A DNA stretch of 64,000 nucleotides from JAICYJ01 sp038212095. Its GTDB lineage: Bacteria; Actinomycetota; Thermoleophilia; Gaiellales; JAICJC01. Position 1 is the first letter of the stretch; the number at the start of each line of letters is the position of its first letter. A program made the position numbers and the translations under genes. The notes beneath the pieces are model-generated. The model was not told the DNA's origin, ran no database searches, and saw only the letters and a program-made list of their open reading frames with translations. Of the stretch, positions 22,480-31,786 are shown piece by piece. The stretch is taken from the NCBI GenBank assembly GCA_038212095.1, contig JBBQUW010000012.1:1-64000 (forward strand), given 5' to 3'.

Positions 22480-24258
22480 CTACACGGCGATGGCCGCGCG
22501 GGCACGAGCCGCCCGAACCGCGGCGGTCAACGACTCGATGTCGTACGCGCCGTGGTGACGAAGGCCGTTGACAAAGAAGCTGGGCGTGCCCGAGACGCCG
22601 CTCAGATCGGCGCTGTCGACGTCCTCGGCCACACGGGCGGCGCCGTCGTGGCGGTGTAGGTCGGCCCGGAACCGGTCGGCGTCCAGTCCCAGCTGCTCGG
22701 CATGGCGCACCAGCTCGGCGGGACGCAGTGCCTCCTGATGGGTCAGGAGCAGATCGTGCATCTCCCAGAACGCGCCCTGGGCCGCGGCGGCCTCTGCCGC
22801 CTCCGCCGCCAGTTGGGAGCGCGGGTGCACGTCGTTCAGAGGCAGGTGGCGCCATACGTAGCGCACGTCGCCGAAGTCGCTCAGCAGCTCGCGGATCGCG
22901 GGCTCGGCCTGGCCGCAGTAGGGGCACTCGAAGTCGCCGTACTCGACCAGAGTCACGGGAGCATCGTCCGCCCCGCGGATGTGGTCGCGCTCCGGATCGA
23001 CGGGCACGGCCAGGTCGACGATCATCTCGGCCGTACCCAGCAGCGCCCGGATCTTCATCCGCGTCGGCAGCCGGGCGGTGGCCCGGAACACCAGCCAGGT
23101 CGCCACCGATGCCACCAGCGCGGCGCTCAGCACGCCCAGCTTGGCCTGCTCCAGCTGGCCGCCGGTGAACGCCAGGCTTGCGATCAGGAGCGAGACGGTA
23201 AATCCGATGCCGGCGATGCAGCCGCCGCCGATCACCGCCCCCCAGCCGACCGGCGGTGCCAGCCGCCCGCGACTGCCCCAGGTGACCAGCCACGACAGGC
23301 CGATCACGCCCACCGGCTTCCCCGCCACGTACCCGATCAGGATGCCGAGCGTGATCGGCGAGGTGAACGCGCGCCGCAGCACCGCCGCATCGATCGTGAT
23401 ACCGGCGTTGGCCAGCGCGAACAGCGGAAACATCACGTAGCTCGTCCAGGGGTGGAACAGGTGCTGAAGCCGTTCGTTGGGAGAGAGTGCCGAGCGCAGC
23501 CCGAGGCTGGCGGACTGCGCCAGTTCCGGCGTCGGCTGCTCGCGGAACAGCCGAAACAGGTCGCTGGCGCGCTCCAGGTCGGCGCGGGCAGCCGGCGAGG
23601 CATAGGTGGCGAGCCCAAGCGCCAGCCCCGCCACCACCGGGTCGACTCCAGATCGGTAGAGCGCGATCCAGATCGCCAGCCCCAGTCTCGCCTGCACCGG
23701 TCCGTGAGGCACGTTGAGCAGCGCGCTGGCCATCACCAGCCCGCACAGGACAGCCGCGATCAGCAGCGGTACCACCACCAGGTGCTGGGTGTAGGCGGTG
23801 CCGATCACGAGCAGCGCCACTAGGTCGTCCACGACCGCCACGGTCAGCATGAACGCGCGCAGGCGGTCGGGGAAGCGCGGTCCCACCAGCGCCAGCATGC
23901 CGAGCGCGAAGGCGGTGTCGGTCGACATCGCCACGCCCCACCCGTGCGCCGAGCCGTTACCCGCGTTGACGGCGAGGAAGACGGCCACCGGCACCGCCAT
24001 GCCACCCACCGCTGCGGCCAGCGGCAGCGCCAGGCGGCGCCGCTGGCGCAGCTCGCCCATGTCGAACTCGCGCCGCGCCTCCAGCCCGACGACGAAGAAG
24101 AAGAACGTCATCAGTCCCGAGTTCAGCCAGTAGCGCAGATTCTGCGAGATGCCGTGCCCGCCGACCCGCACCGTGAGCATCGTCGCCCACAGCGATCGGT
24201 ACGAGTCGCCGTCCAGGTTGACCCATGCCAGCGCCGCCACGGTCGCGGCAAGCAGCAC
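22480..24258 (-). CDS. nhaA: NhaA Na+/H+ antiporter fused to thioredoxin/DsbA-like domain
   Basis: A 592-residue fusion. Residues 1-400 are a 12-TM NhaA antiporter, including the ion-binding Asp pair in 'VAVVDDLVALL' and the beta-hairpin/TM region 'STDTAFALGMLALVG'. Residues 427-592 are a DsbA-like thioredoxin domain with CPYC at 445-448 and cis-Pro in GTPSFF near 559. Such fusions are known in actinobacteria. NhaA-like sequence continues upstream of the GTG at 24258 (for example 'TPLRSFLRTETGSAAV') with no start codon in frame, suggesting a frameshift or sequencing error near 24330-24356. Confidence 0.9.
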   Translation of the reverse strand: MLLAATVAALAWVNLDGDSYRSLWATMLTVRVGGHGISQNLRYWLNSGLMTFFFFVVGLEARREFDMGELRQRRRLALPLAAAVGGMAVPVAVFLAVNAGNGSAHGWGVAMSTDTAFALGMLALVGPRFPDRLRAFMLTVAVVDDLVALLVIGTAYTQHLVVVPLLIAAVLCGLVMASALLNVPHGPVQARLGLAIWIALYRSGVDPVVAGLALGLATYASPAARADLERASDLFRLFREQPTPELAQSASLGLRSALSPNERLQHLFHPWTSYVMFPLFALANAGITIDAAVLRRAFTSPITLGILIGYVAGKPVGVIGLSWLVTWGSRGRLAPPVGWGAVIGGGCIAGIGFTVSLLIASLAFTGGQLEQAKLGVLSAALVASVATWLVFRATARLPTRMKIRALLGTAEMIVDLAVPVDPERDHIRGADDAPVTLVEYGDFECPYCGQAEPAIRELLSDFGDVRYVWRHLPLNDVHPRSQLAAEAAEAAAAQGAFWEMHDLLLTHQEALRPAELVRHAEQLGLDADRFRADLHRHDGAARVAEDVDSADLSGVSGTPSFFVNGLRHHGAYDIESLTAAVRAARARAAIAV

Positions 24259-24352
24259 CGCGGCGCTTCCGGTCTCGGTGCGCAGGAAGCTGCGAAGCGG
24301 CGTCTGGAGGTTGCGCGCCCAAGCCGTCCTCTGCGAGAGCGGCTGCGCTGCG

Positions 24353-24595
24353 TCACTGCTCGTAGCGCTCGACCACCTCTGGCTGGCGAACGTGTGCGCC
24401 GTCCGGGTCGAGATGCGCCTCGCGCAGCGCTCGCCGCTGGCGCAGCAGGTCCCAGCACTGGTCGAGCATGACCTTCACCTCTTCCAGCCGGCTTCCGTCG
24501 GCCGCGCTGCCCGTGCCGCTCGATTCGTCCTTCCAGAGCGCGTGCTCCTCGGCCACCAGCCGTTCGATCTGCTGGTGAAGCTGCGTGTCGTCCAT
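24353..24595 (-). CDS. DUF2630 family protein
   Basis: An 80-residue helical protein with the family signature 'DQCWDLLRQRRALREA' and the ending 'DGAHVRQPEVVERYEQ'. GAGGGGGAACCG precedes the ATG at 24595, which decides the start over 24670. DUF2630 has no established function. It lies directly upstream of the nhaA fusion on the same strand, and its TGA overlaps a GTG (24356) that may be the true nhaA start. Confidence 0.85.
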   Translation of the reverse strand: MDDTQLHQQIERLVAEEHALWKDESSGTGSAADGSRLEEVKVMLDQCWDLLRQRRALREAHLDPDGAHVRQPEVVERYEQ

Positions 24596-24756
24596 CGGTT
24601 CCCCCTCGTGGCTGGTTGACGCCCGTCCGCCATCGAGGATATCGGAGCCGTCAAGCGGACGATGAACCATCTAGGATCGGGGCGCAACCCCACCGAAATG
24701 GAGCGGCACATGAACGAGATGACCTGTCGGCCGGCGTCGCGGGCCGGGTGGCGATC

Positions 24757-25047
24757 ATGGCGGTGAGCTGCGGCCACCTTGACCAGATCGAGCTGACCGA
24801 GCCACCCGACTCGATCGCCGGATGCGAGGACTGCCTACCGATCGGCGCCCGCTGGCTTCACCTGCGCATGTGCGCCGGCTGTGGCCACGTCGGCTGCTGC
24901 GACTCGTCGCCGAACCGCCACGCAACCGCTCACGCCCAGAGCAGCGGTCATCCGGTGATCCGCTCCGCCGAGCCCGGCGAGGAGTGGTTCTGGTGCTACG
25001 TCGACGAGCTGGCCTTCGAGCTCCCGCGCGGCGGCGGCGCGGCGTGA
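24757..25047 (+). CDS. UBP-type zinc finger protein
   Basis: A 96-residue single-domain protein with the ZnF-UBP pattern: 'GCEDCLP', 'LRMCAGCGHVGCCDSSP', then 'HATAHAQSSGHPVIRS' and 'WFWCYVDE'. In eukaryotes this fold binds the ubiquitin C-terminus; stand-alone bacterial members are common next to transporters or oxidoreductases and have no assigned role. Its TGA overlaps the GTG start of the MFS gene (GTGA), so the two are co-translated. Confidence 0.88.
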   Translation: MAVSCGHLDQIELTEPPDSIAGCEDCLPIGARWLHLRMCAGCGHVGCCDSSPNRHATAHAQSSGHPVIRSAEPGEEWFWCYVDELAFELPRGGGAA

Positions 25048-26489
25048 CCGATGTCGGGGGTGCTGCGGCCACGGGCCGCGGCACCGAACGGCTGCGCAGA
25101 TTCACGCTGATCGCGACGGTGATCGGCTCGTCGATGACCTTTGTCGACGGCACGGTGGTGAACATCGCGCTGCCCACCATCGGCCGCGACCTGCACGCCG
25201 GGCTGGGCACGCAGCAGTGGATGATGCTGTCCTACTCGCTGGCCGTCGCCTCGCTCTACATCGTGTCCGGCGCTCTGGGCGACCGGTTCGGCCGCTGGCG
25301 GCTGTTCGTGGCAGGAGTGGTCGGGTTCGCGATGGCATCGGCGCTGGCCGGCCTGGCCCCGACCAGCGGTCTGCTGGTGCTGGCGCGCGTGCTGCAGGGC
25401 GTTGCCGGTGCGTTGCTGACCACCAACAGCCTGGCGTTGCTGCGGGCGACGTACGGCCAGGACAGCGGCCGGGCGGTGGGGCAGTGGACGGCCTGGAGTG
25501 GGATCGGCACGATGATCGGCCCGCCGCTGGGCGGGCTGCTGGTGCAGTTCACGTCGTGGCGCCTGATCTTCTTCATCAACCTGCCGGCGGCCGCGGTCGC
25601 GCTGGCGCTTGCCTGGATGGGTCGGCCTGACGAGCACCTGCCAGATCAGCCGCGGCCGGTGCAGATCTCGGGTGCGATCGCCATCGGGCTGACCTTCGGT
25701 GCGCTCACCTACGGGCTGATCGAGGGTGCCCAGGCCGGATTCGGCACGGTGCTGTGGGCATTCGCGCTGTCGCTGGCCGGACTGGCGGCGCTGATCACAA
25801 CCGAGATCCGCGGCACCAATCCGCTGCTGCCGCATGATCTATTGCGTGCTCGAATGTTCATCATCGCGAACCTCTACACCCTGTTGGTGTACGCCGCGAT
25901 CGGCGGCACCACCTTCTATCTCGCGCTCTACCTCCAGTCCGGGGCTGTTGGATACAGCCCGGCTCGCGCCTCGCTGGTGTTTCTGCCCATCAGCGTGATC
26001 ATGTTCTTCATCGCCGCCCGATTCGGCCGGCTGGCCGACCGCAACGGGCCGCGCCGCTACCTGGTGCGTGCGCCCCTGATCCTCAGCGCTGGGTTCGTGC
26101 TGCTGACCGTGATCACCGACACCAATCCGTTGGCGCCGTTGCCTGGAGTGGTTGTGATGGCGCTCGGATTCGCCACGCTGGTGGCGCCGATCACGGCCAC
26201 GGCCCTGAAGGCAGCTCCAGAGCAGCACACGGGCCTGGCGGCCGGCGTCAACACCACGGTCGCCAGGCTCGGCGGCCTGATCGCGACGCCCGTGCTGGGC
26301 GTCGTGATCACACTCGTGTTCGCCGCATCGGCGACCCATCATCAGGTCGATCCGTTCGCCGGTCACCTCACCGATGAGCAGCGCCACGCCACCATCGATG
26401 CATTCCGGGCGGCGATCGCCGGGTCGGTGCTGCTCTGCGTCGCCGGCTCGCTGCTGGCCGAACGCGGCCTGCGCGGCGATGACCGCTGA
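25044..26489 (+). CDS. MFS drug exporter, DHA2 (EmrB/QacA) family
   Basis: About 481 residues with 14 predicted membrane helices. The motifs 'ALGDRFGRWRLF' (motif A, DRxGRR-like) and 'RVLQGVAGALLTTNS' plus 'GPPLGGLL' (motif C-like) place it in the proton-coupled drug efflux DHA2 group. The GTG at 25044 overlaps the UBP stop; the open frame further upstream is the UBP gene in another frame. The substrate cannot be read from the sequence. Confidence 0.92.
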   Translation: MTDVGGAAATGRGTERLRRFTLIATVIGSSMTFVDGTVVNIALPTIGRDLHAGLGTQQWMMLSYSLAVASLYIVSGALGDRFGRWRLFVAGVVGFAMASALAGLAPTSGLLVLARVLQGVAGALLTTNSLALLRATYGQDSGRAVGQWTAWSGIGTMIGPPLGGLLVQFTSWRLIFFINLPAAAVALALAWMGRPDEHLPDQPRPVQISGAIAIGLTFGALTYGLIEGAQAGFGTVLWAFALSLAGLAALITTEIRGTNPLLPHDLLRARMFIIANLYTLLVYAAIGGTTFYLALYLQSGAVGYSPARASLVFLPISVIMFFIAARFGRLADRNGPRRYLVRAPLILSAGFVLLTVITDTNPLAPLPGVVVMALGFATLVAPITATALKAAPEQHTGLAAGVNTTVARLGGLIATPVLGVVITLVFAASATHHQVDPFAGHLTDEQRHATIDAFRAAIAGSVLLCVAGSLLAERGLRGDDR

Positions 26490-26529
26490 TTCGCTTGCGC
26501 ACCGCCGAGCGCGGGGCGACAATGGCGCC

Positions 26530-26745
26530 ATGGCGGTGGTGTTCTCGGTGATCGACGCTCCATATCCGCACGTGTGCGCGCTGTATCGATGCCGGTGCGG
26601 CTGCGAGTGCGTACGGCACGATGAGCAGGCTGGGCTCCTGCCGGCGGGGTGGACGTCTGCCCATCAGGGCGAGGGTGACGACGAGCTGGTTCGCTGTCCG
26701 GGCTGCTCGGCCGAGACGGGGAACGACGGCCCTGAGCCGGTGTAA
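26530..26745 (+). CDS. Small cysteine-rich protein, possible zinc ribbon
   Basis: A 71-residue protein with two Cys clusters: 'CALYRCRCGCECV' and 'RCPGC'. These could bind one or two zinc ions. The frame is in phase with a long reading that overlaps the MFS gene; only the part from the ATG at 26530 has its own character. The SD is weak. No family recognised. Confidence 0.55.
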   Translation: MAVVFSVIDAPYPHVCALYRCRCGCECVRHDEQAGLLPAGWTSAHQGEGDDELVRCPGCSAETGNDGPEPV

Positions 26746-26794
26746 AGCTCATCCCGCACGTTTCGGTGCGCGCCGGTTGAGGTACTGACGGGGA

Positions 26795-27739
26795 GTGATC
26801 ATACCGTCTGACGCTCAGCCGATCGGGAGGCCACCAGCTATCCCTGATGTCCGCAACCCGGTGCCGTCCGATCCCGCCCGGCGCCGGCTGTCGCCGTTCG
26901 AGTATCCCGCGGTCATTGTGCGGGGGGCGAAGCGCGCTCAGCGAAACCAGGTCTCACACCTCGCCCAGGCCGTTGCGTTCAACGGCTTCCTGGCCATCCC
27001 ATCCGTGCTGCTGCTGGCTTTGGGCCTGTTCAGCACCGTCGCCGGCCCGGGCTCGGTCGACTCCCTGCTTGGCCACCTCGGCGGCGTCGTGCCGACGGCT
27101 GCGATCACCCTCGCTCGGGGCAGCATGAAGCAGGTGATGGCGGCGCAGCAGGGCGGCGTGATGATCGTGGTCGGTGCGGCACTCGCGCTGTGGTCGCTGA
27201 GTGGCGCCATGCAGACCGTGATGTGGTCGCTGAACACCGCCTATGAGCAGGAGGAGACGCGCGGATTCGTCCGCGCCCGCCTGGTCTCGATCCTGATGGG
27301 CCTTTCCGCGCTGGTGGCGGTGGCGCTGATCGTGCTGGCGTTGGTGCTGGGGCCGCTGATCAGCGTCTGGATCGGCGATCACGTCGGCGCCTCCGGTGTG
27401 ACGGCCGCGCTGTGGAACATCGGGCGCTTTCCGGTGCTCGTGCTGGGTCTGCTGGCCTCGTTCGGGATCGTGCTCTACCTGGGTCCTGACGTCGAGGGGC
27501 GCCGGTTCCAGCTGGTCACCCCGGGCGCGGTAGTAGCGCTGTTGCTGTGGCTGGCGGCCTCGGCCGCGTTCGCCTTCTATGCCAACAGCTTTGGCAGCTA
27601 CAACAAGGCTTGGGGATCGCTGGCGGCGGTGATCGTGACGCTGACGTGGATGTGGCTCTCGAGCGTCGCCCTGCTGCTGGGCGCCGAGATCAATGCCGAG
27701 GCCGATCGCTGCCGTGCCGGCCGCGGCGCGACCTCCTAG
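26795..27739 (+). CDS. YihY/BrkB-family membrane protein
   Basis: A 314-residue protein with six membrane helices and the family blocks 'QAVAFNGFLAIPSVLLLALG', 'NTAYEQEETRGFVRAR' and 'YLGPDVEGRRFQLVTPGA'. The old RNase BN label for this family is wrong; the present best description is a putative membrane transporter or lipid-related protein. The GTG start is preceded by a weak GGGG. Monocistronic. Confidence 0.9.
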   Translation: MIIPSDAQPIGRPPAIPDVRNPVPSDPARRRLSPFEYPAVIVRGAKRAQRNQVSHLAQAVAFNGFLAIPSVLLLALGLFSTVAGPGSVDSLLGHLGGVVPTAAITLARGSMKQVMAAQQGGVMIVVGAALALWSLSGAMQTVMWSLNTAYEQEETRGFVRARLVSILMGLSALVAVALIVLALVLGPLISVWIGDHVGASGVTAALWNIGRFPVLVLGLLASFGIVLYLGPDVEGRRFQLVTPGAVVALLLWLAASAAFAFYANSFGSYNKAWGSLAAVIVTLTWMWLSSVALLLGAEINAEADRCRAGRGATS

Positions 27740-27840
27740 GGAATCACGAACCACCGCGGCGGTGCGATCTGCCGCCGCGCCTCGCGCTGACAACAATCAG
27801 ACACCCGGCGGTATTGTCAAGTCGTATACTGGTCAGTCAC

Positions 27841-28926
27841 ATGCCGCAGCGCCGCCGCCGAGGTCTCGACACAACATCAGCCACGGCCGCTCGCGCGGCG
27901 CTTCCAGCGTCCGAGCTACAGGATCTGTTCCAGACGCTGATGATGGAGCTACCGTTGTATGCCGTGATAACGACCGCAGACCGAACGATCAGGTTCTGCA
28001 ACCGGGCACTCGCGGCGTTGGTGGAGCTCGAGCCGGACAAGGTGGTTGGTCGCGACTGGGACGACATCTTCGACGGCTTCGCGGAGGATCAGGCGTCCTG
28101 GGATCGATTCCTCGTCGGCCTGGTCACGCGCCAGTATCACGGTCGCGTACGCGATGCGGCCGGCTTCGTGCACGACGTGTTCTGGTCGAACGTGCTGTTG
28201 GGTGGCTCGGGCTCCAGCGCCATGCTGGCCTCGATTGGACACGACGTCACCGACAGCATCGCTGCCGCCGAGATGCTGGCCGCTGCCAACGCCGATCGCG
28301 AGCGGCTGGTCGCGGCGGTGCTCGCGGCCGAGGTTGAGGAGCGTGCACGGCTTGCCGAGGCGCTGCACGACGACACCGTCCAGGCGCTGACGGCCACGCT
28401 GATTCAGCTCGATTCGGCCCTCGCCGGCCGCGGCCAGCCCACGACGCTGGCTCGCGCCCGTGACACGCTGGCAGACGCGCTGGTTCGGATGCGACGGCTG
28501 ATGTTCAACCTGCGCCCACGACTGCTCGACGACGAGGGGTTGTCGGCCGCGATCTCGCAGCTGGCTGACGAGTTCGCTCGCGACGATGGCTTCGAGGCCA
28601 CGGTGCAGGTGCCCCAACGCCGCCTCCCGCGCGCGGTGGAGGAGCTCGCCTACCGCACCGTCCGAGAAGCGGTGATCAACTGCGCTCGGCATGGCCGTGC
28701 CGGTCATCTCGCCATCACGATCGAGATTGTCGACGGCGTGCTGGTCGGCGAGGTGGCGGACGACGGCGTCGGCTTCGATCCAGGTGCGATTGGCGCCCGG
28801 CGGGACGCAAACCTGCACGTCGGCATCGCGTCGATGGCCGAGCGAGTGCGCTTGGCGCGAGGAGAGATCGAGATTGAGAGCGCGCCCGGGGCCGGCACCA
28901 CGGTTCGCTTTCGGATGCCTCTCTAG
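27841..28926 (+). CDS. Sensor histidine kinase, NarL-partner (HisKA_3) type
   Basis: A 361-residue cytosolic kinase: PAS-like sensor (about 30-130), then the HisKA_3 dimerisation helix with phospho-acceptor H176 ('AEALHDDTVQAL'), and an ATPase domain with N-box N280 ('REAVINCARHG') and G1 box DDGVG (307-311). No membrane helix is visible, so the PAS domain presumably senses an internal signal. The expected LuxR/NarL response regulator is not beside it, so the partner is elsewhere. The next gene follows after 27 bp. Confidence 0.92.
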   Translation: MPQRRRRGLDTTSATAARAALPASELQDLFQTLMMELPLYAVITTADRTIRFCNRALAALVELEPDKVVGRDWDDIFDGFAEDQASWDRFLVGLVTRQYHGRVRDAAGFVHDVFWSNVLLGGSGSSAMLASIGHDVTDSIAAAEMLAAANADRERLVAAVLAAEVEERARLAEALHDDTVQALTATLIQLDSALAGRGQPTTLARARDTLADALVRMRRLMFNLRPRLLDDEGLSAAISQLADEFARDDGFEATVQVPQRRLPRAVEELAYRTVREAVINCARHGRAGHLAITIEIVDGVLVGEVADDGVGFDPGAIGARRDANLHVGIASMAERVRLARGEIEIESAPGAGTTVRFRMPL

Positions 28927-28953
28927 CCGGTCGGGTCGGCTACGCTGACCGGC

Positions 28954-29376
28954 ATGGGACGGACGCTGCGAGCGGCGGGGGCGGGTATGGCGGCCGCCGC
29001 GACCTGGGTGGCGGTGGAGCCAGTGTTTCGCCGCGCGTTCGGCGGGCCGCATCGCGAGCTGCGGCTGGTCGGCAGGATGCTGGCGCCGGAGCGGGCATGG
29101 CTACCGGTGGGCGTTGCCGTTCACCTCGCCAACGGCGCGATGTTCGGCGTGGCGTTCGATCGGCTTGGCGGGCGGGGCGTCCGTGCGGCCGTGATCGCGG
29201 CCCAGGTGGAGAACGCCGTGCTGTGGCCGACGATGCTGATCGTCGACCGGCTGCATCCCGACGTGCGAAGCGGCGCCTGGCCACGGCTGGCGGGCAATCG
29301 GTCGGTGGTGGCCCAGGAGCTGGCCGGTCACGCGGTGTTCGGCGTGGTGCTGGGCGCGTTGCTGCCCCGTGAGTAG
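28954..29376 (+). CDS. Small membrane protein, unknown
   Basis: A 140-residue protein with three to four hydrophobic segments and a conserved-looking 'HLANGAMFGVAFDRLG' and 'AGHAVFGVVLGALLP'. It resembles small membrane proteins of unknown function often annotated DUF1440-like, but I cannot confirm a family. It lies 27 bp after the kinase gene and may be co-transcribed. Confidence 0.7.
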   Translation: MGRTLRAAGAGMAAAATWVAVEPVFRRAFGGPHRELRLVGRMLAPERAWLPVGVAVHLANGAMFGVAFDRLGGRGVRAAVIAAQVENAVLWPTMLIVDRLHPDVRSGAWPRLAGNRSVVAQELAGHAVFGVVLGALLPRE

Positions 29377-29380
29377 CCGG

Positions 29381-30415
29381 CTACGCGGCCAGCAGCACGC
29401 GACGCTTGCCGGCGCGCTTGGCCCGAAGCAGCGCGGCGTCTGCGCGGTCGATTACCGCCAGCGGATCTAGCTCGCCTGGAAGCGAGGCGGCCACGCCGAT
29501 CGAGGCGCCGCAGCCGGCCATCGCGGCGACCGCCCGCAGGACGCGACGCGCGGATCTCTCGGCGGATGGGACAGGACCAGTCAGGATCATTGCGAACTCG
29601 TCGCCGCCGATACGCCCAGCGACGTCGTACGGCCGGCAGCACGATCTCAACGCCGCGGCCGTCTTGCGCAAGATCGCGTCACCGGCCAGGTGGCCGAGGC
29701 TGTCGTTGGCCTGCTTGAAGTCGTCCAGGTCGAGCACCAGCACCGCCAGCTGCTCGCCGTTTCGGTGGGCGCGTGCCAGCTCGGCGGCGACGCGGCCGTA
29801 GAAGGCCCGATGGTTGAGCAGCTCGGTTAGTGAGTCGTGATCGACGCGATGCTCGAGGTCCTCAAACAGCGAGACGCGAACCACCATCGCCGCCAGCGTG
29901 GCCACCATCTGCAGCAGCGCGACGTCGCGTCGCGCCCATGCGCGGGCGGAGTCGTAGTCCGCCACGTCCATCAGCCCGATCGAGCGCCCCGCGGTGACCA
30001 GCGGCAGCTCGACCACCGATCGCCACGTCCACTCCTCGAACTCGCGGCGGAACTGTGGCAGCAGCGAGAGATCGGTGACCTGCAGCTCGCTGTAGCCGAC
30101 GCCGCTTTCCAGCAGGCGGCGCGACTCGGGCCGCGCCGCCAGCGAGTACAGCTCGCCGTTGAACTCGCCGTCCGAGCCGTCGGTGAGCGAGCCATCCTGA
30201 TAGAAGACGGCCGCCGTCTCGATCCGGTTGTCGTCCGGATGCCAGACCGAGATCGTGCACTCGTTGGCGCGGCCGACCGCCCGCACGACCTCGCGGGCGA
30301 GGATATTTGCAGCCGCGTCAAAGGATGCCGCCTGGGCGAGCGCCAGCGAGATCCGGTGGAGGACCTCGAGTTCGTGCCGGCCACGGGACCAGCCCTCATC
30401 GATCGTGCGGAGCAT
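29381..30415 (-). CDS. GAF-GGDEF diguanylate cyclase
   Basis: A 344-residue protein from the ATG at 30415. The N-terminal half is a GAF domain ('ECTISVWHPDDNRIETAAV' and 'SVVELPLVTAGRSIGLMDV'), the C-terminal half a GGDEF domain with an intact active site (RIGGDEFAMI) and the 'DLDDFKQANDSLGH' metal/substrate block. It should make cyclic di-GMP in response to a GAF ligand or redox state. No membrane helix. It is divergent from the chemoreceptor gene, with about 167 bp between starts. A longer reading from 30583 exists but has no SD and reads into the shared promoter region. Confidence 0.9.
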   Translation of the reverse strand: MLRTIDEGWSRGRHELEVLHRISLALAQAASFDAAANILAREVVRAVGRANECTISVWHPDDNRIETAAVFYQDGSLTDGSDGEFNGELYSLAARPESRRLLESGVGYSELQVTDLSLLPQFRREFEEWTWRSVVELPLVTAGRSIGLMDVADYDSARAWARRDVALLQMVATLAAMVVRVSLFEDLEHRVDHDSLTELLNHRAFYGRVAAELARAHRNGEQLAVLVLDLDDFKQANDSLGHLAGDAILRKTAAALRSCCRPYDVAGRIGGDEFAMILTGPVPSAERSARRVLRAVAAMAGCGASIGVAASLPGELDPLAVIDRADAALLRAKRAGKRRVLLAA

Positions 30416-30582
30416 GGTGCTGTATCGGCATTGGCGGCGCCGGCTGAAGGCGCTCGACGGCCGAATCGCCTCCCCACTTTGTGGTAAATCGGGCAGGACC
30501 GGGTCAACCGCTCCGCGGCTCCGTCGATTACCGGCGAGTGACGCGCCTCGGCGCGACCTGCATACCCGGAAGAGAGGCTCCA

Positions 30583-31752
30583 ATGTTCCAGCGAAGCTCG
30601 GCGAACGATCCCGTCATCCTCGAGCTGATCGACCGGCTCTCGAGCCTCGACCAGAACTGCCTCACCAACCTCAGCGCCGGCATCACGGCGATCGCCGGTG
30701 GAGACCTGACCTACGCGGTGAGCCCGGTCACCACGCCGATCTCGACCCGTGCCCGCAGTGGCGAGGTGCAGCAGCTGGTCGACATCTTCAACTCGATGCT
30801 GGGCAAGGCGCAGGCTGCCCTCGAGGGCTACGAGACGGTGCGCGAGACCTATCGCGCGGCGCTCGGTGACCACTCCTGCCTGCAGGAGCTCGAGACGCAG
30901 CTGACCAGCCTGTCGGACAACTGCCTGACCAATCTCGGTACCGGACTCGAGGCGATGACCCGTGGCGACTTGACCGTGGACGTGCAGCCGGTCACCAGCC
31001 ATCTGGAGGCGGCACGCGGCAAGGCGATCGGCACGCTGGGCGAGATCTTCAACGGCATGTTGACCAAGGCTCAGGCCGGGCTGGGGCTGTACAACACCAC
31101 CCGCACCCAGGTTGCCGGCATGATCAGCGAGATCGGAGACACCTCGGACAGGCTGTCCGCGGCGGCCGAGACGATGTCGACCACCTCGCACGAGACCAGC
31201 CGTGCGATCGAGGAGATCGCCCGCGCCATTACCGGCGTGGCCGAGGGAGCCGAGCGCCAGGTACAGATGATCACGTCTGCGCAGTCGATCACCGCCGAGG
31301 CGGTGGAGATGGGCGAGAACGCCCGCCAGGTGGCCGAGCAGGGCGTTCGCATGACCGATCAGATCGCGAGCATCGCCGACCAGACCAACCTGCTCGCCCT
31401 GAACGCGGCCATCGAGGCCGCGCGGGCCGGGGAGCAGGGCCGGGGCTTCGCGGTCGTCGCCGACGAGGTGCGCAAGCTGGCCGAGTCCGCCAGCTCCACG
31501 GTCGAGGAGACGCGCAAGGCGTTCCACGGTCTGGCATCAAGCATCGAGGACGTGACCGGATGCGTCAGCCGCATCTCCGATGCGACCGGCCAGGTGTCCG
31601 AGGTTGCCGAGGGCACCAGCGCCGCCACCGAGGAGGTCTCGGCTTCGACCGAAGAGACGAGCGCGTCCACCCAGAACATCTCGGCGTCCAGCGAGGAGCT
31701 GGCGCGCACCGCTGAACATCTCAAGGGTCTCGTCAGCCGCTTCGTGGTCTGA
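30583..31752 (+). CDS. Cytosolic methyl-accepting chemotaxis protein with two tandem HAMP-like repeats
   Basis: A 389-residue receptor without membrane helices. Two repeats of about 110 residues share 'LDQNCLTNLSAGITAIAGGD' / 'LSDNCLTNLGTGLEAMTRGD' and 'IFNSMLGKAQ' / 'IFNGMLTKAQ', which looks like a poly-HAMP input module. The signalling domain follows, with the classical hairpin tip 'DQTNLLALNAAIEAARAGE' then 'VVADEVRKLAE'. AGAGAGG precedes the ATG. CheW is the next gene (34 bp away). A cytosolic signal, perhaps shared with the divergent GGDEF protein, is likely. Confidence 0.92.
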   Translation: MFQRSSANDPVILELIDRLSSLDQNCLTNLSAGITAIAGGDLTYAVSPVTTPISTRARSGEVQQLVDIFNSMLGKAQAALEGYETVRETYRAALGDHSCLQELETQLTSLSDNCLTNLGTGLEAMTRGDLTVDVQPVTSHLEAARGKAIGTLGEIFNGMLTKAQAGLGLYNTTRTQVAGMISEIGDTSDRLSAAAETMSTTSHETSRAIEEIARAITGVAEGAERQVQMITSAQSITAEAVEMGENARQVAEQGVRMTDQIASIADQTNLLALNAAIEAARAGEQGRGFAVVADEVRKLAESASSTVEETRKAFHGLASSIEDVTGCVSRISDATGQVSEVAEGTSAATEEVSASTEETSASTQNISASSEELARTAEHLKGLVSRFVV

Positions 31753-31786
31753 CCGCGAACCGAACTGGTTGGGAGAGGAATCTGGG

